Source of the DNA: Candidatus Kapaibacterium sp.
Lineage (GTDB): Bacteria > Bacteroidota > Ignavibacteria > Kapaibacteriales > UBA2268
Assembly: GCA_938031175.1 (NCBI GenBank)
Contig: CALHGZ010000005.1
Coordinates: 62,001 to 126,000, forward strand
Reading direction: 5' to 3'
Length of the DNA: 64,000 bases
Position numbers and translations under genes: made by a program. Positions 57,537-64,000 of the stretch are shown here, piece by piece; position 1 is the first letter of the stretch; each line of letters opens with the position of its first letter. A model generated the notes under the pieces. It did no database searches and was not told where the DNA came from. It was given only the letters and a program-made list of their open reading frames with translations.

Positions 57537-58778
57537 TTAGGGCAGTATAAATTCATCTTCACTTTCAAATTCATCTAAATCATTAATTTTATTCTCTAAG
57601 CTTAAAGTTTGTTCACGCTGCAATAAGTTTACAATATTTTTAAATTTTATTAAATTATCAAAGTTAACATTTTTGTCAGTTGTGATTATTTTTTTCTGCA
57701 ATTTAATGGTTCTTTTAAAAGGAGGTTCGACTTTTGGAATTAAAGGTTCGCCTTTTTTCAAATTCTCAAAAATCATTTTCTCGACTAAGGTTTGATATTT
57801 TTCTAATGTGGATTCTAATATTTGCTGGATTTTTATAATTAGTTCTAAAGGTTCAATAACAGTAACTGCACCATTCCAGCTTAATATCCAGGCAATAAAA
57901 TCAGGAACGATAGGTACTTTCATTTTGAGTATGAGATTATTATTCTCATCAATTATTTCTTTTTGGGTTGGATGCCATTTTCTATTTACAAAATATTTTT
58001 TGTAATTTTTGTCAATTTTAAGTTTAACATTCTTGGGATTACCAGAATAGACACCGAATCTTTGTTTTAAAAATTCTTTAAAGTTGAATTCAGGTAATTT
58101 GTAATATTTTGAGCATTCTTCAATATTTTCTATTCCATGCAATGCTAAAGCAACAGTGTTTTCATATTTTGGAATATAAGTCGCAATGTATAGATAGCCT
58201 TGATAAGCAAATATCTTATAGAAAAATGCATCATAAGTCTTAACTGTGTTATGACGTAGATTTCTGTATGTTACAGTTGCCCACTTTTTTTGTGTTATAA
58301 AATTAATCAAGCGTCTCAATTGGTAATCGAAATAAGTATAGTCATATTGTCCATTATTTTGATCCCAATAAATAATTTCTGGGGAATATACTTCACCGGG
58401 AGCGATTTCTTCAATTTTTTTGGAAAGCTTTTTTATATCGTCCTCAATCATTGTACCGGTAAATGTTTTGAGATGTGCTTTAAGTATGTGGAAAGATAGC
58501 AATTCGCATGAATTGATATATGTAACATTTTTTAATAAATTCTGCTTGAGAGGAATTCTCCAAATTTTTTGTCCGCTGCTATAGTATGTTTCGATTTGTG
58601 GGACAATTTCCCTCAATAAATTCATATCTCTTTGTATAGTTCTGAGAGAAACGGGTTCTAATCTCTCCATAATGATTGATTGTAATTCTCGTGTAGTGAA
58701 CTCACCACCTTTGAGTAATTCTAAAAAAATTAACAAAGACCTTTTAGCTTGAGCTGCAGTTTGTTGATAATTAGACAT
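57537..58778 (-). CDS. WYL-domain transcriptional regulator
   Basis: A 413-residue regulator. Residues about 10-85 are a winged helix-turn-helix (LKGGEFTTRELQSIIMERL, SLRTIQRDMNLL); about 160-240 is a WYL-type SH3-like ligand domain (ATVTYRNLRHNTVKTYDAFF, KIFAYQGYLYIATYI), followed by the WCX-like C-terminal region. WYL regulators bind nucleic-acid or small-molecule ligands and often control phage-defence or DNA-damage loci, but also metabolic genes. It is divergent from the ARPP-1 gene, with 87 bases between, containing a perfect 16-bp palindrome at 58823-58838 that is the obvious candidate operator. The C-terminal tail (about 340-413) is low-complexity and Lys/Asn/Glu-rich. Confidence 0.88.
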   Translation of the reverse strand: MSNYQQTAAQAKRSLLIFLELLKGGEFTTRELQSIIMERLEPVSLRTIQRDMNLLREIVPQIETYYSSGQKIWRIPLKQNLLKNVTYINSCELLSFHILKAHLKTFTGTMIEDDIKKLSKKIEEIAPGEVYSPEIIYWDQNNGQYDYTYFDYQLRRLINFITQKKWATVTYRNLRHNTVKTYDAFFYKIFAYQGYLYIATYIPKYENTVALALHGIENIEECSKYYKLPEFNFKEFLKQRFGVYSGNPKNVKLKIDKNYKKYFVNRKWHPTQKEIIDENNNLILKMKVPIVPDFIAWILSWNGAVTVIEPLELIIKIQQILESTLEKYQTLVEKMIFENLKKGEPLIPKVEPPFKRTIKLQKKIITTDKNVNFDNLIKFKNIVNLLQREQTLSLENKINDLDEFESEDEFILP

Positions 58779-58822
58779 AATTTTTTATTTTTTGAAATGA
58801 CATATTAGGTCGCACCATATTA

Positions 58823-58838
58823 TATATTTGCAAATATA
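58823..58838. promoter_or_regulatory. 16-bp palindrome in divergent promoter region (candidate operator)
   Basis: TATATTTGCAAATATA is a perfect palindrome centred between 58830 and 58831, in the 87-base gap between the WYL regulator and the ARPP-1 gene. Each half also matches the Bacteroidota -7 element TAnnTTTG, so it may serve as operator, as overlapping promoters, or both. Confidence 0.5.
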
Positions 58839-58865
58839 AGAAACTTTTTTCTATGAGGTATCAAT

Positions 58866-59777
58866 ATGATAAAACAAATTCAAAACTTATCGGAATTCAT
58901 CATTTATGATCATCCAGTGCTATGGAATGAATTGGCGATAATGCCCTTTAAGTTGAAAAAGGAATTTTTCAAAAACTATATCGGTATATCTGATGCAGTA
59001 AAAAAGGAAAATTTCCTTTGCAAGGAACTTGATGAGTTAGCGAGAGTTTCGCAGATTAAGTGCATAAATAAAACTAGATCTAACGTGCTGATTATTGAAG
59101 GTGAGCACATAATTGGAGGTAATCAAAATAGAGTAGTTAATTTTACTACACTTATAAGAAAAAATTCAACAGTTGTTTTACCAGTTACTTGTGTTGAGGA
59201 AGGGCGTTGGAGTATTTTGAATAAAAAATTTAAGGATTCACGGAATTTTGCTTTATTTGATTTGCGTAAGAGATTGAGAAAATCTGTCAATAAATCCTAT
59301 CGGACAAAAAGAAACTATGAATCTGAACAATCTTCAATATGGGATACTGTACATAAGAATATTGTCTGTCGAAAAGTTGTCTCAATGACAGGTGCAATGG
59401 AGGATATTTATTCAACGATACTCCCAAAATTAACAATTGATTTTAGCAAATTCAAGTTAAAAAAAGATGTGCAAGGTTTAATTCTATTCAATAAGGCTCA
59501 AGTTGTTAATGTTGAGTTTATGTCAAATTCAAATGTATTTTCTAATTTTTACGAAAAGTATATACGTTCACTTATTATTAGCTCTGATAAATCTAATCTT
59601 AATGTTGAAGCTGATTATGAACAATTGGCTAATAATTTTTTTGAGAAATTAAGCAAAATTGAGTTACAGCCGGTTGAACCAATTGGAATTGGTCAAAACT
59701 ATGTTGGGAGTGTTGATGATATGAATATATCTTTATTAACTTATGAGAATGATTTAGTTTATCTATCAATATTGTAA
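58866..59777 (+). CDS. ARPP-1 (DUF6569-like) domain protein
   Basis: A 303-residue protein. Its N-terminal two thirds match the ARPP-1 family: PVLWNELAIMPF near 19-30, VLIIEGEHIIGGNQNRVVNFTTLI (positions about 76-99), PVTCVEEGRWS near 107-117 and the later QGLILFNKAQVVNVEFM. The family name comes from association with ADP-ribosylglycohydrolase and rhodanese/phosphatase proteins, but activity is unknown. No signal peptide is seen, so it is cytoplasmic. Its start has a GAGG ribosome-binding site, and the divergent WYL regulator is likely to control it through the palindrome between them. No other gene of a recognised defence system is beside it. Confidence 0.85.
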   Translation: MIKQIQNLSEFIIYDHPVLWNELAIMPFKLKKEFFKNYIGISDAVKKENFLCKELDELARVSQIKCINKTRSNVLIIEGEHIIGGNQNRVVNFTTLIRKNSTVVLPVTCVEEGRWSILNKKFKDSRNFALFDLRKRLRKSVNKSYRTKRNYESEQSSIWDTVHKNIVCRKVVSMTGAMEDIYSTILPKLTIDFSKFKLKKDVQGLILFNKAQVVNVEFMSNSNVFSNFYEKYIRSLIISSDKSNLNVEADYEQLANNFFEKLSKIELQPVEPIGIGQNYVGSVDDMNISLLTYENDLVYLSIL

Positions 59778-59820
59778 TAATTGTAAATTATTAAAATATT
59801 GTAAGAAGAGAATAGAGCAA

Positions 59821-60882
59821 TTAATTTTCTTTTTTATCTACTTGATGAATATGAATATCCCGTTGTGGGAATGGAATAGTTATATTCAATTCAGCAAATT
59901 TTTTATAGATTAATTTATTTAGCTGATGAATTGTCAATCCTCTTAAAGCTGGTTCTTTTGCCCAACAGAGAAGTTCGAAATCAAGGCTCGATTCGCCAAA
60001 TTGCCGAAATCTAACTCGTGGGGATGGTTCTTCAACAATGTTTTCATTTGCGATAGCCAGTTCAATTAAAGTTTTTTCAACTAAATCTATATCGCTTCCA
60101 TAAGCAACACCTATTGGTATCCTTACTCTGAATTGTGGAATAGGCGCACTTTCATTTATAATTTGTGAATTAGCTATAATGGAATTGGGGATTGAGATCA
60201 AAACGTCATCGCGTGTTTTGATTCTTGTGGAACGTACTCCGATTTCGACTACTTCGCCACGTTGACCTTTATCGAGTTCGATATAATCGCCGATTTTAAA
60301 CGGTTTGTCTAAAAATACACTGATGCCACCAAGAAAGTTAGCAATTGTATCTTTGGCTGCTAAAGCTATTATTATACTAGCTATGCCAGCTGATGCTATT
60401 ATAGGTGCAATGTCAATTTTCCAGATGGATAAAATGATCAAAATTGATATAGCTATAATCGTTATTTTTGTGATCATTTCAATAAGTGGTAAAATATCTT
60501 TTTTTAGTCCTGCTATATCAAATATCCTGATTATTGCTTTTGCTATAAAAAGGTTGGTCAGTTTGATAGATGAAACCATCCAAACAAGAGATATTATTGT
60601 ATAAAAAATATTAGATGTAATTATTTTAGCATTTGGTTCTGTAATTATATTAATTAATGAATAAAGAGTCCCCGATAATATAATAGTTATAAAAATTGGT
60701 TTATGAATGATCTTTATTATTTTATCATCGAAATCAGTTTTTGTTTTCTTGGTAATTTTGGTAACAACTTTTCTGATCAGGAAGTCGATTATAATTGCAA
60801 TTATGATAAATGTTAGAATTACAATTAATGCGTTAATGATGGGTGAACTTGTTATTTTAAGTGATGCAATTATTTCATTCAT
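59821..60882 (-). CDS. MscS-family mechanosensitive channel
   Basis: A 353-residue inner-membrane protein. Four or five hydrophobic helices occupy about residues 15-180; the pore helix region ASAGIASIIIALAAKDTIANFLGGISVFLDKPF near 162-194 is the MscS signature, and the beta domain FKIGDYIELDKGQRGEVVEIGVRSTRIKTRDD follows (positions about 195-226). The C-terminal cytoplasmic alpha/beta domain is complete. Such channels open under membrane tension during hypo-osmotic shock. Its start overlaps the end of cmk by 8 bases, so it is probably in the cmk operon. Confidence 0.95.
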   Translation of the reverse strand: MNEIIASLKITSSPIINALIVILTFIIIAIIIDFLIRKVVTKITKKTKTDFDDKIIKIIHKPIFITIILSGTLYSLINIITEPNAKIITSNIFYTIISLVWMVSSIKLTNLFIAKAIIRIFDIAGLKKDILPLIEMITKITIIAISILIILSIWKIDIAPIIASAGIASIIIALAAKDTIANFLGGISVFLDKPFKIGDYIELDKGQRGEVVEIGVRSTRIKTRDDVLISIPNSIIANSQIINESAPIPQFRVRIPIGVAYGSDIDLVEKTLIELAIANENIVEEPSPRVRFRQFGESSLDFELLCWAKEPALRGLTIHQLNKLIYKKFAELNITIPFPQRDIHIHQVDKKEN

Positions 60883-61558
60883 TATTTATCTCCAATATTT
60901 TTTTTTGAGCTAATGAAATAATTAAATTTGTTTGTTCCTGGATAGTCAAATTTGTAGTATCAATTTCAATGGCGTCATCAGCCTTTTTTAATGGACTGAT
61001 TTCTCGTGTACTGTCATAAATATCGCGCTCAATAATTTGTTTTTTGATTTGGTCGTAGGTTAAATTGACGCCTTTTTGTAGGAGTTCGAGTTGTCGTCTT
61101 TTAGCTCTTGTTTCAATGGAGGCTATAAGAAAAATTTTCAATTGAGCATTAGGAAAGACAACTGTTCCAATGTCTCGACCATCCATAACTACGCCACCAT
61201 TTTTTCCCATCATTTGTTGTTGGCTGACCATTTTGTTTCTAACGCAATGAATTGCACTAACCGGGCTTACAAGATTTGTTACTTCATTAGTTCTAATTGC
61301 TTCAGTGACATCTTCACCATTGAGTAATGTTATTTGTCCCTGAGGTGTATAGTTTAGGGATATCGTTATTTTCTCTATTAATTTACAAATGTTTTTCTCA
61401 TTGAATTCCAAGCCACTTTTTAAAAAAGCCAATGTTATCGCTCGATACATTGCTCCTGTATCTATATAAATGTACCCTAATTTTTGGGCAACAAGTCGAG
61501 CAGTAGTACTTTTACCGGAACCAGCAGGACCATCTATAGCTATTATTATATCTTTCAT
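60875..61558 (-). CDS. cmk: Cytidylate kinase
   Basis: A 227-residue nucleotide kinase that phosphorylates CMP and dCMP to their diphosphates. The P-loop GPAGSGKST is at 10-18, followed by IDTGAMYRAIT (32-42), VVMDGRDIGTVVFP (about 128-141) and RAKRRQLEL near 152-160. Length is normal. Its start overlaps the end of the HAD-hydrolase gene by 4 bases (ATGA type) and its end overlaps the MscS gene by 8, so these three genes are one translationally coupled unit. Confidence 0.97.
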   Translation of the reverse strand: MKDIIIAIDGPAGSGKSTTARLVAQKLGYIYIDTGAMYRAITLAFLKSGLEFNEKNICKLIEKITISLNYTPQGQITLLNGEDVTEAIRTNEVTNLVSPVSAIHCVRNKMVSQQQMMGKNGGVVMDGRDIGTVVFPNAQLKIFLIASIETRAKRRQLELLQKGVNLTYDQIKKQIIERDIYDSTREISPLKKADDAIEIDTTNLTIQEQTNLIISLAQKKILEINNE

Positions 61559-62280
61559 TGCAATTTATTATGTTTATATTTACAAAATGTTGATATTTGT
61601 TCGATGACGTAGTCAAAGTTTTCGAAGTCGTGGAAGATTAAGTCTGGATTTAATTTTAAGAGGTAACTATAACTGAAACGACCTGTAGCAACAGCAATTG
61701 AATTGCTGTTATTAACTTTGGCGCATTCTATATCTTTTGGTGAATCTCCTATTATGAATGTTGTTGAATTGGTAAAATTTGAACTTCTCCAATATTCGTT
61801 TGCCCTTGCTATAGCAACTGGCGGAAGTTTATTTCTGTCAGAATTTTCACATCCGAATGCTCCGATAGGGAAATACTGTGATAATTGAAAAATACTTAGC
61901 TTTAAATATGCGTTGTTTTTGAAATTTCCTGTTAATAATCCTAATTTAAATTCTGGGTTGTTACTGAGCTTATTGATTAGCTCAGAAACTCCGGGTAATA
62001 ACTGAAAATTTTCGTTTTTTGCATATTTCTCAAATTTTAGCAGAATTTTATCCCAAAATTGATCGATATTATGGTATATTATATCTCGATTCAAGTTATA
62101 ATTATCTGTTATTTCATTGAGAATTTGCAAATCGGTTTTACCTGAAAAATCAGGAAGTGTTTTCGGATCAATTTCAATTTTAAATACATTATTCAAAATA
62201 TCAGAGAAAATCTCTTTCGAAATTCCTTCTTTGAATTTGAGAATTGTACCGTCAATATCAAAAAGCAATAAATATGGCAT
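61555..62280 (-). CDS. HAD-superfamily hydrolase (phosphoglycolate-phosphatase-like)
   Basis: A 241-residue cytoplasmic phosphatase. Motif I DIDGTI holds the nucleophile Asp8 and acid/base Asp10, motif II is LLTGNFKNN near 117-125, and motif IV is FIIGDSPKDIECAK near 175-188. A helical C1 cap lies between about 15 and 85. The family includes phosphoglycolate phosphatase Gph and beta-phosphoglucomutases, but the substrate cannot be told. It precedes cmk with a 4-base overlap and follows ssb on the same strand after about 15 bases. Confidence 0.93.
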   Translation of the reverse strand: MPYLLLFDIDGTILKFKEGISKEIFSDILNNVFKIEIDPKTLPDFSGKTDLQILNEITDNYNLNRDIIYHNIDQFWDKILLKFEKYAKNENFQLLPGVSELINKLSNNPEFKLGLLTGNFKNNAYLKLSIFQLSQYFPIGAFGCENSDRNKLPPVAIARANEYWRSSNFTNSTTFIIGDSPKDIECAKVNNSNSIAVATGRFSYSYLLKLNPDLIFHDFENFDYVIEQISTFCKYKHNKLQ

Positions 62281-62295
62281 AATTAATGTGTTAAA

Positions 62296-62703
62296 TTAGA
62301 AGGGTAAGTCATCATCTGTTTCAATTTCGGCATCGTATTTAACTTGTTCTTCAGCTATTTCGTTTTGAATTCTTTCATAGTCAATTGGTATCATTTTTAC
62401 TGCTCTGATTTCAGTAATATATCTTTTTTCCCCGTCTTTTTCATAATCACGATATTGAATTCTTCCTTCAATGTATACACGTTTTCCCTTGGTAAGAGTT
62501 TTGCTGGCTCTTTCAGCTAAACTACCCCAGAGAACGATTCGATGCCATTCCGTTTTTTCCTGCCATTGTTCATTTCTGTCTTTGTATCTTTCGTTTGTAG
62601 CAACATTTAATGTGCAAACAGAATCGCCCATTGGGGTTGACCTAAGTTCAGGGTCTTGGCCTAATCTACCTACAATAATTGCTAAATTAACAGAATTTGC
62701 CAT
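62296..62703 (-). CDS. ssb: Single-stranded DNA-binding protein
   Basis: A 135-residue SSB. The OB fold occupies about 1-110 (NSVNLAIIVGRLGQDPELR, WHRIVLWGSLAERASKTLTKGKRVYIEGRIQYRDYE, positions about 3-87). The acidic C-terminal tip ends DDLPF, which recruits replication and repair proteins. The linker between fold and tip is short (about 20 residues), giving a compact SSB. It lies upstream of the HAD/cmk/MscS unit and downstream of the DUF1207-like gene. Confidence 0.96.
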   Translation of the reverse strand: MANSVNLAIIVGRLGQDPELRSTPMGDSVCTLNVATNERYKDRNEQWQEKTEWHRIVLWGSLAERASKTLTKGKRVYIEGRIQYRDYEKDGEKRYITEIRAVKMIPIDYERIQNEIAEEQVKYDAEIETDDDLPF

Positions 62704-62763
62704 AATTTTACCTCTTGATGATTTTTTATCATGAAATATAATAAATTTTATTCAAATTGATTA

Positions 62764-63543
62764 TTAGTAATAGATTATTTGAAATCCGACAGCATAATAA
62801 TTATCGTAATTTTTGTAAAAAGAGCCGTGGATTGTGGCTCCATTGAAATAGTATAGTGATGCAGAAATTTTTATTTTATCGAGTGTTTTATACGCAATTC
62901 CAATTTGATATGCTGATTGGCTCCTGGTTTTAAAAATCTTATTATCCCAACCAGCTTGTATGCACAAATTATCAGAAATTTCAATTTCTCTGTCGATCCC
63001 CAATTGGAGAATTGATTTTTCTATATCTATAGGAATTGTTGAAAAAATAAAATTTATACCGCCATAAATACGATAATAAGTTAAGTCGAGAGCAATGGCA
63101 AAATCAATAAATTCACGACTATATACTATAGGTAAGTCGAAAAAGATACCATTTTCAGACCAGCCATCAACAAGATGTGAGGATATGTGGGATAAACGTA
63201 ATCGAGAATAAAAGGGATAAGAAAATATAGTATTTTTTATATTGAAATTTATTCCAAAGAAATAATCGCTTGTTTCTACGGGAAATTTAAAGTTGCCTTC
63301 AGAACGAAGTCGGGTAAATGTAAAAAAATCAGCTCCCATGGTTATAGTTCTGTTTGTGTCATCGATGAGTTTCAATAAATCATAAGAGACCCCAATATCG
63401 AGTCTCAACTTTTTATCGTTAAATTGATACATTGTTCCAATCCTTGGCTCCCAAGGATTGGCTATAAAGGGTTTAAAAAGTAAAGGCTGATTAGCAATGA
63501 GGAATTGCGCTGAAGTAATTAGTAATAATAGGAATTTATACAT
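62764..63543 (-). CDS. DUF1207-like outer-membrane protein
   Basis: A 259-residue exported protein with a signal peptide (about 1-17). It reads as a beta-barrel with repeated aromatic strand ends and finishes YAVGFQIIYY. LLFKPFIANPWEPRIGTMYQF near 21-41 and RLRLSHISSHLVDG near 117-130 resemble the DUF1207 family of unknown function, which is found in Bacteroidota and related phyla. It lies between the sugar-transferase gene and ssb on the same strand. The family match is by eye and moderate; a role in surface-polysaccharide export is only suggested by its neighbour. Confidence 0.7.
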   Translation of the reverse strand: MYKFLLLLITSAQFLIANQPLLFKPFIANPWEPRIGTMYQFNDKKLRLDIGVSYDLLKLIDDTNRTITMGADFFTFTRLRSEGNFKFPVETSDYFFGINFNIKNTIFSYPFYSRLRLSHISSHLVDGWSENGIFFDLPIVYSREFIDFAIALDLTYYRIYGGINFIFSTIPIDIEKSILQLGIDREIEISDNLCIQAGWDNKIFKTRSQSAYQIGIAYKTLDKIKISASLYYFNGATIHGSFYKNYDNYYAVGFQIIYY

Positions 63544-63572
63544 TTTACTGATTAATGATTAAAATAAAAGTA

Positions 63573-64000
63573 TTATCCACCATTTCCCTTTAGTACAACA
63601 ATAATAGTACGTGCTAAAATATAAAAATCTAAGAACATAGACCAATTGCGGATATAGTAAATGTCGGTAATTTTTCTTTCTTCGAAGCTGGTTTGATTTC
63701 TTTCCGTTACTTGCCATAAACCACTGACCCCGGGCTTTACTTTGAATATGATGTCTTCATGATTTTGAAATTTTTCAAGTTCAATAGTCATATAAGCTCG
63801 TGGACCGATTAGACTCATATCGCCTTTGAGCACATTAAAGAATTGTGGCAGTTCATCGAGACTGTATTTACGGAGAAATTTTCCTATTCTGGTTAATCTA
63901 GGATCGTTTTTTAATTTATGATAAATTTTATATTCGTGATATAGATCTGGATTTTCTTTTAATATCTGGTAAAATTGGCGTTCTGCATCAACTTTCATAG
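63573..64000 (-). CDS. Polyprenyl-phosphate sugar-phosphate transferase, N-terminus outside window
   Basis: The C-terminal 141 or more residues of a bacterial sugar transferase (WcaJ/PglC-type). [33 protein letters not shown] (positions about 36-68 of the visible part) and [16 protein letters not shown] near 85-100 are the family's signature. These enzymes transfer a sugar phosphate to undecaprenyl phosphate and start capsule, exopolysaccharide or O-antigen synthesis. The visible ATG at 63998 is probably internal; upstream coding continues past the edge of the window, so the protein is incomplete here. The neighbours suggest a polysaccharide locus beyond the window. Confidence 0.93.
   Translation of the reverse strand, partial: MKVDAERQFYQILKENPDLYHEYKIYHKLKNDPRLTRIGKFLRKYSLDELPQFFNVLKGDMSLIGPRAYMTIELEKFQNHEDIIFKVKPGVSGLWQVTERNQTSFEERKITDIYYIRNWSMFLDFYILARTIIVVLKGNGG

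Noticed and set aside
59775-59793. TAATAATT-GTA-AATTATTA hairpin after the ARPP-1 gene
   Set aside because: The stem is only A/T and lacks a clear T tract, so it is too weak to call a terminator in AT-rich DNA.

Overview
The window is AT-rich DNA from a Gram-negative member of the Bacteroidota/Chlorobiota (FCB) side of the tree. At least six proteins end in a type IX secretion (T9SS) type-A sorting domain, there is a PorV/PorQ-family protein, a GWxTD-domain protein and a DUF1207-like protein, and two ECF sigma/anti-sigma pairs. Together with gene order that is not that of Bacteroides, this points to the Ignavibacteria/Kapabacteria relatives. The exact lineage is inference from gene content; no rRNA gene is present to settle it. 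I found no tRNA, rRNA, CRISPR array, insertion sequence or prophage. Coding density is high and no gene-free stretch exceeds 300 bases (longest about 254 bases, 34154-34407).

Layout. 1-1030: an ECF sigma factor and the start of its probable anti-sigma factor (minus), with a divergent, near-symmetrical promoter region (1021-1103) shared with a secreted T9SS protein (1182-3440). 3481-8373: a small lamin-tail-like lipoprotein and a 1425-residue surface protein. 8480-11948: a family 2 glycosyltransferase and Lon protease. 11970-23011 (minus): DsrE-like lipoprotein, TauE/SafE permease, Kbl, a DUF362 protein, a PaaK-like adenylate-forming enzyme, PdxJ, an OmpA/PD40 protein, GpsA, PlsY and a TrmH-type methyltransferase. 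23092-27079: LigA, a Gfo/Idh/MocA oxidoreductase and a Xer recombinase.

27231-36235: a 1590-residue glycine-rich surface protein and an OmpA-family protein with two OmpA-like domains, then a second ECF sigma factor overlapping an anti-sigma factor whose C-terminus looks like an outer-membrane beta-barrel. 36365-47195: a BNR-containing T9SS protein, a TonB-dependent receptor, a 1530-residue exported protein and a PorV/PorQ-like barrel, probably an envelope module. 47278-50694: GWxTD protein, LpxL-type acyltransferase and family 9 glycosyltransferase, pointing to lipid A/LPS assembly.

51735-55137 is the most unusual part: four co-directional, closely spaced genes for two lipoprotein di-heme peroxidases (one with CxxCM instead of CxxCH in its first haem site) and two twin-arginine Rieske proteins, one with a C-terminal T9SS sorting domain. 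I infer a periplasmic-to-surface electron-transfer or peroxide-handling module. 55139-64000 holds a 13-repeat BNR surface protein, a WYL regulator divergent from an ARPP-1 protein around a 16-bp palindrome, then MscS, Cmk, a HAD phosphatase, Ssb, a DUF1207-like protein and the 3' end of a sugar-phosphate transferase gene.
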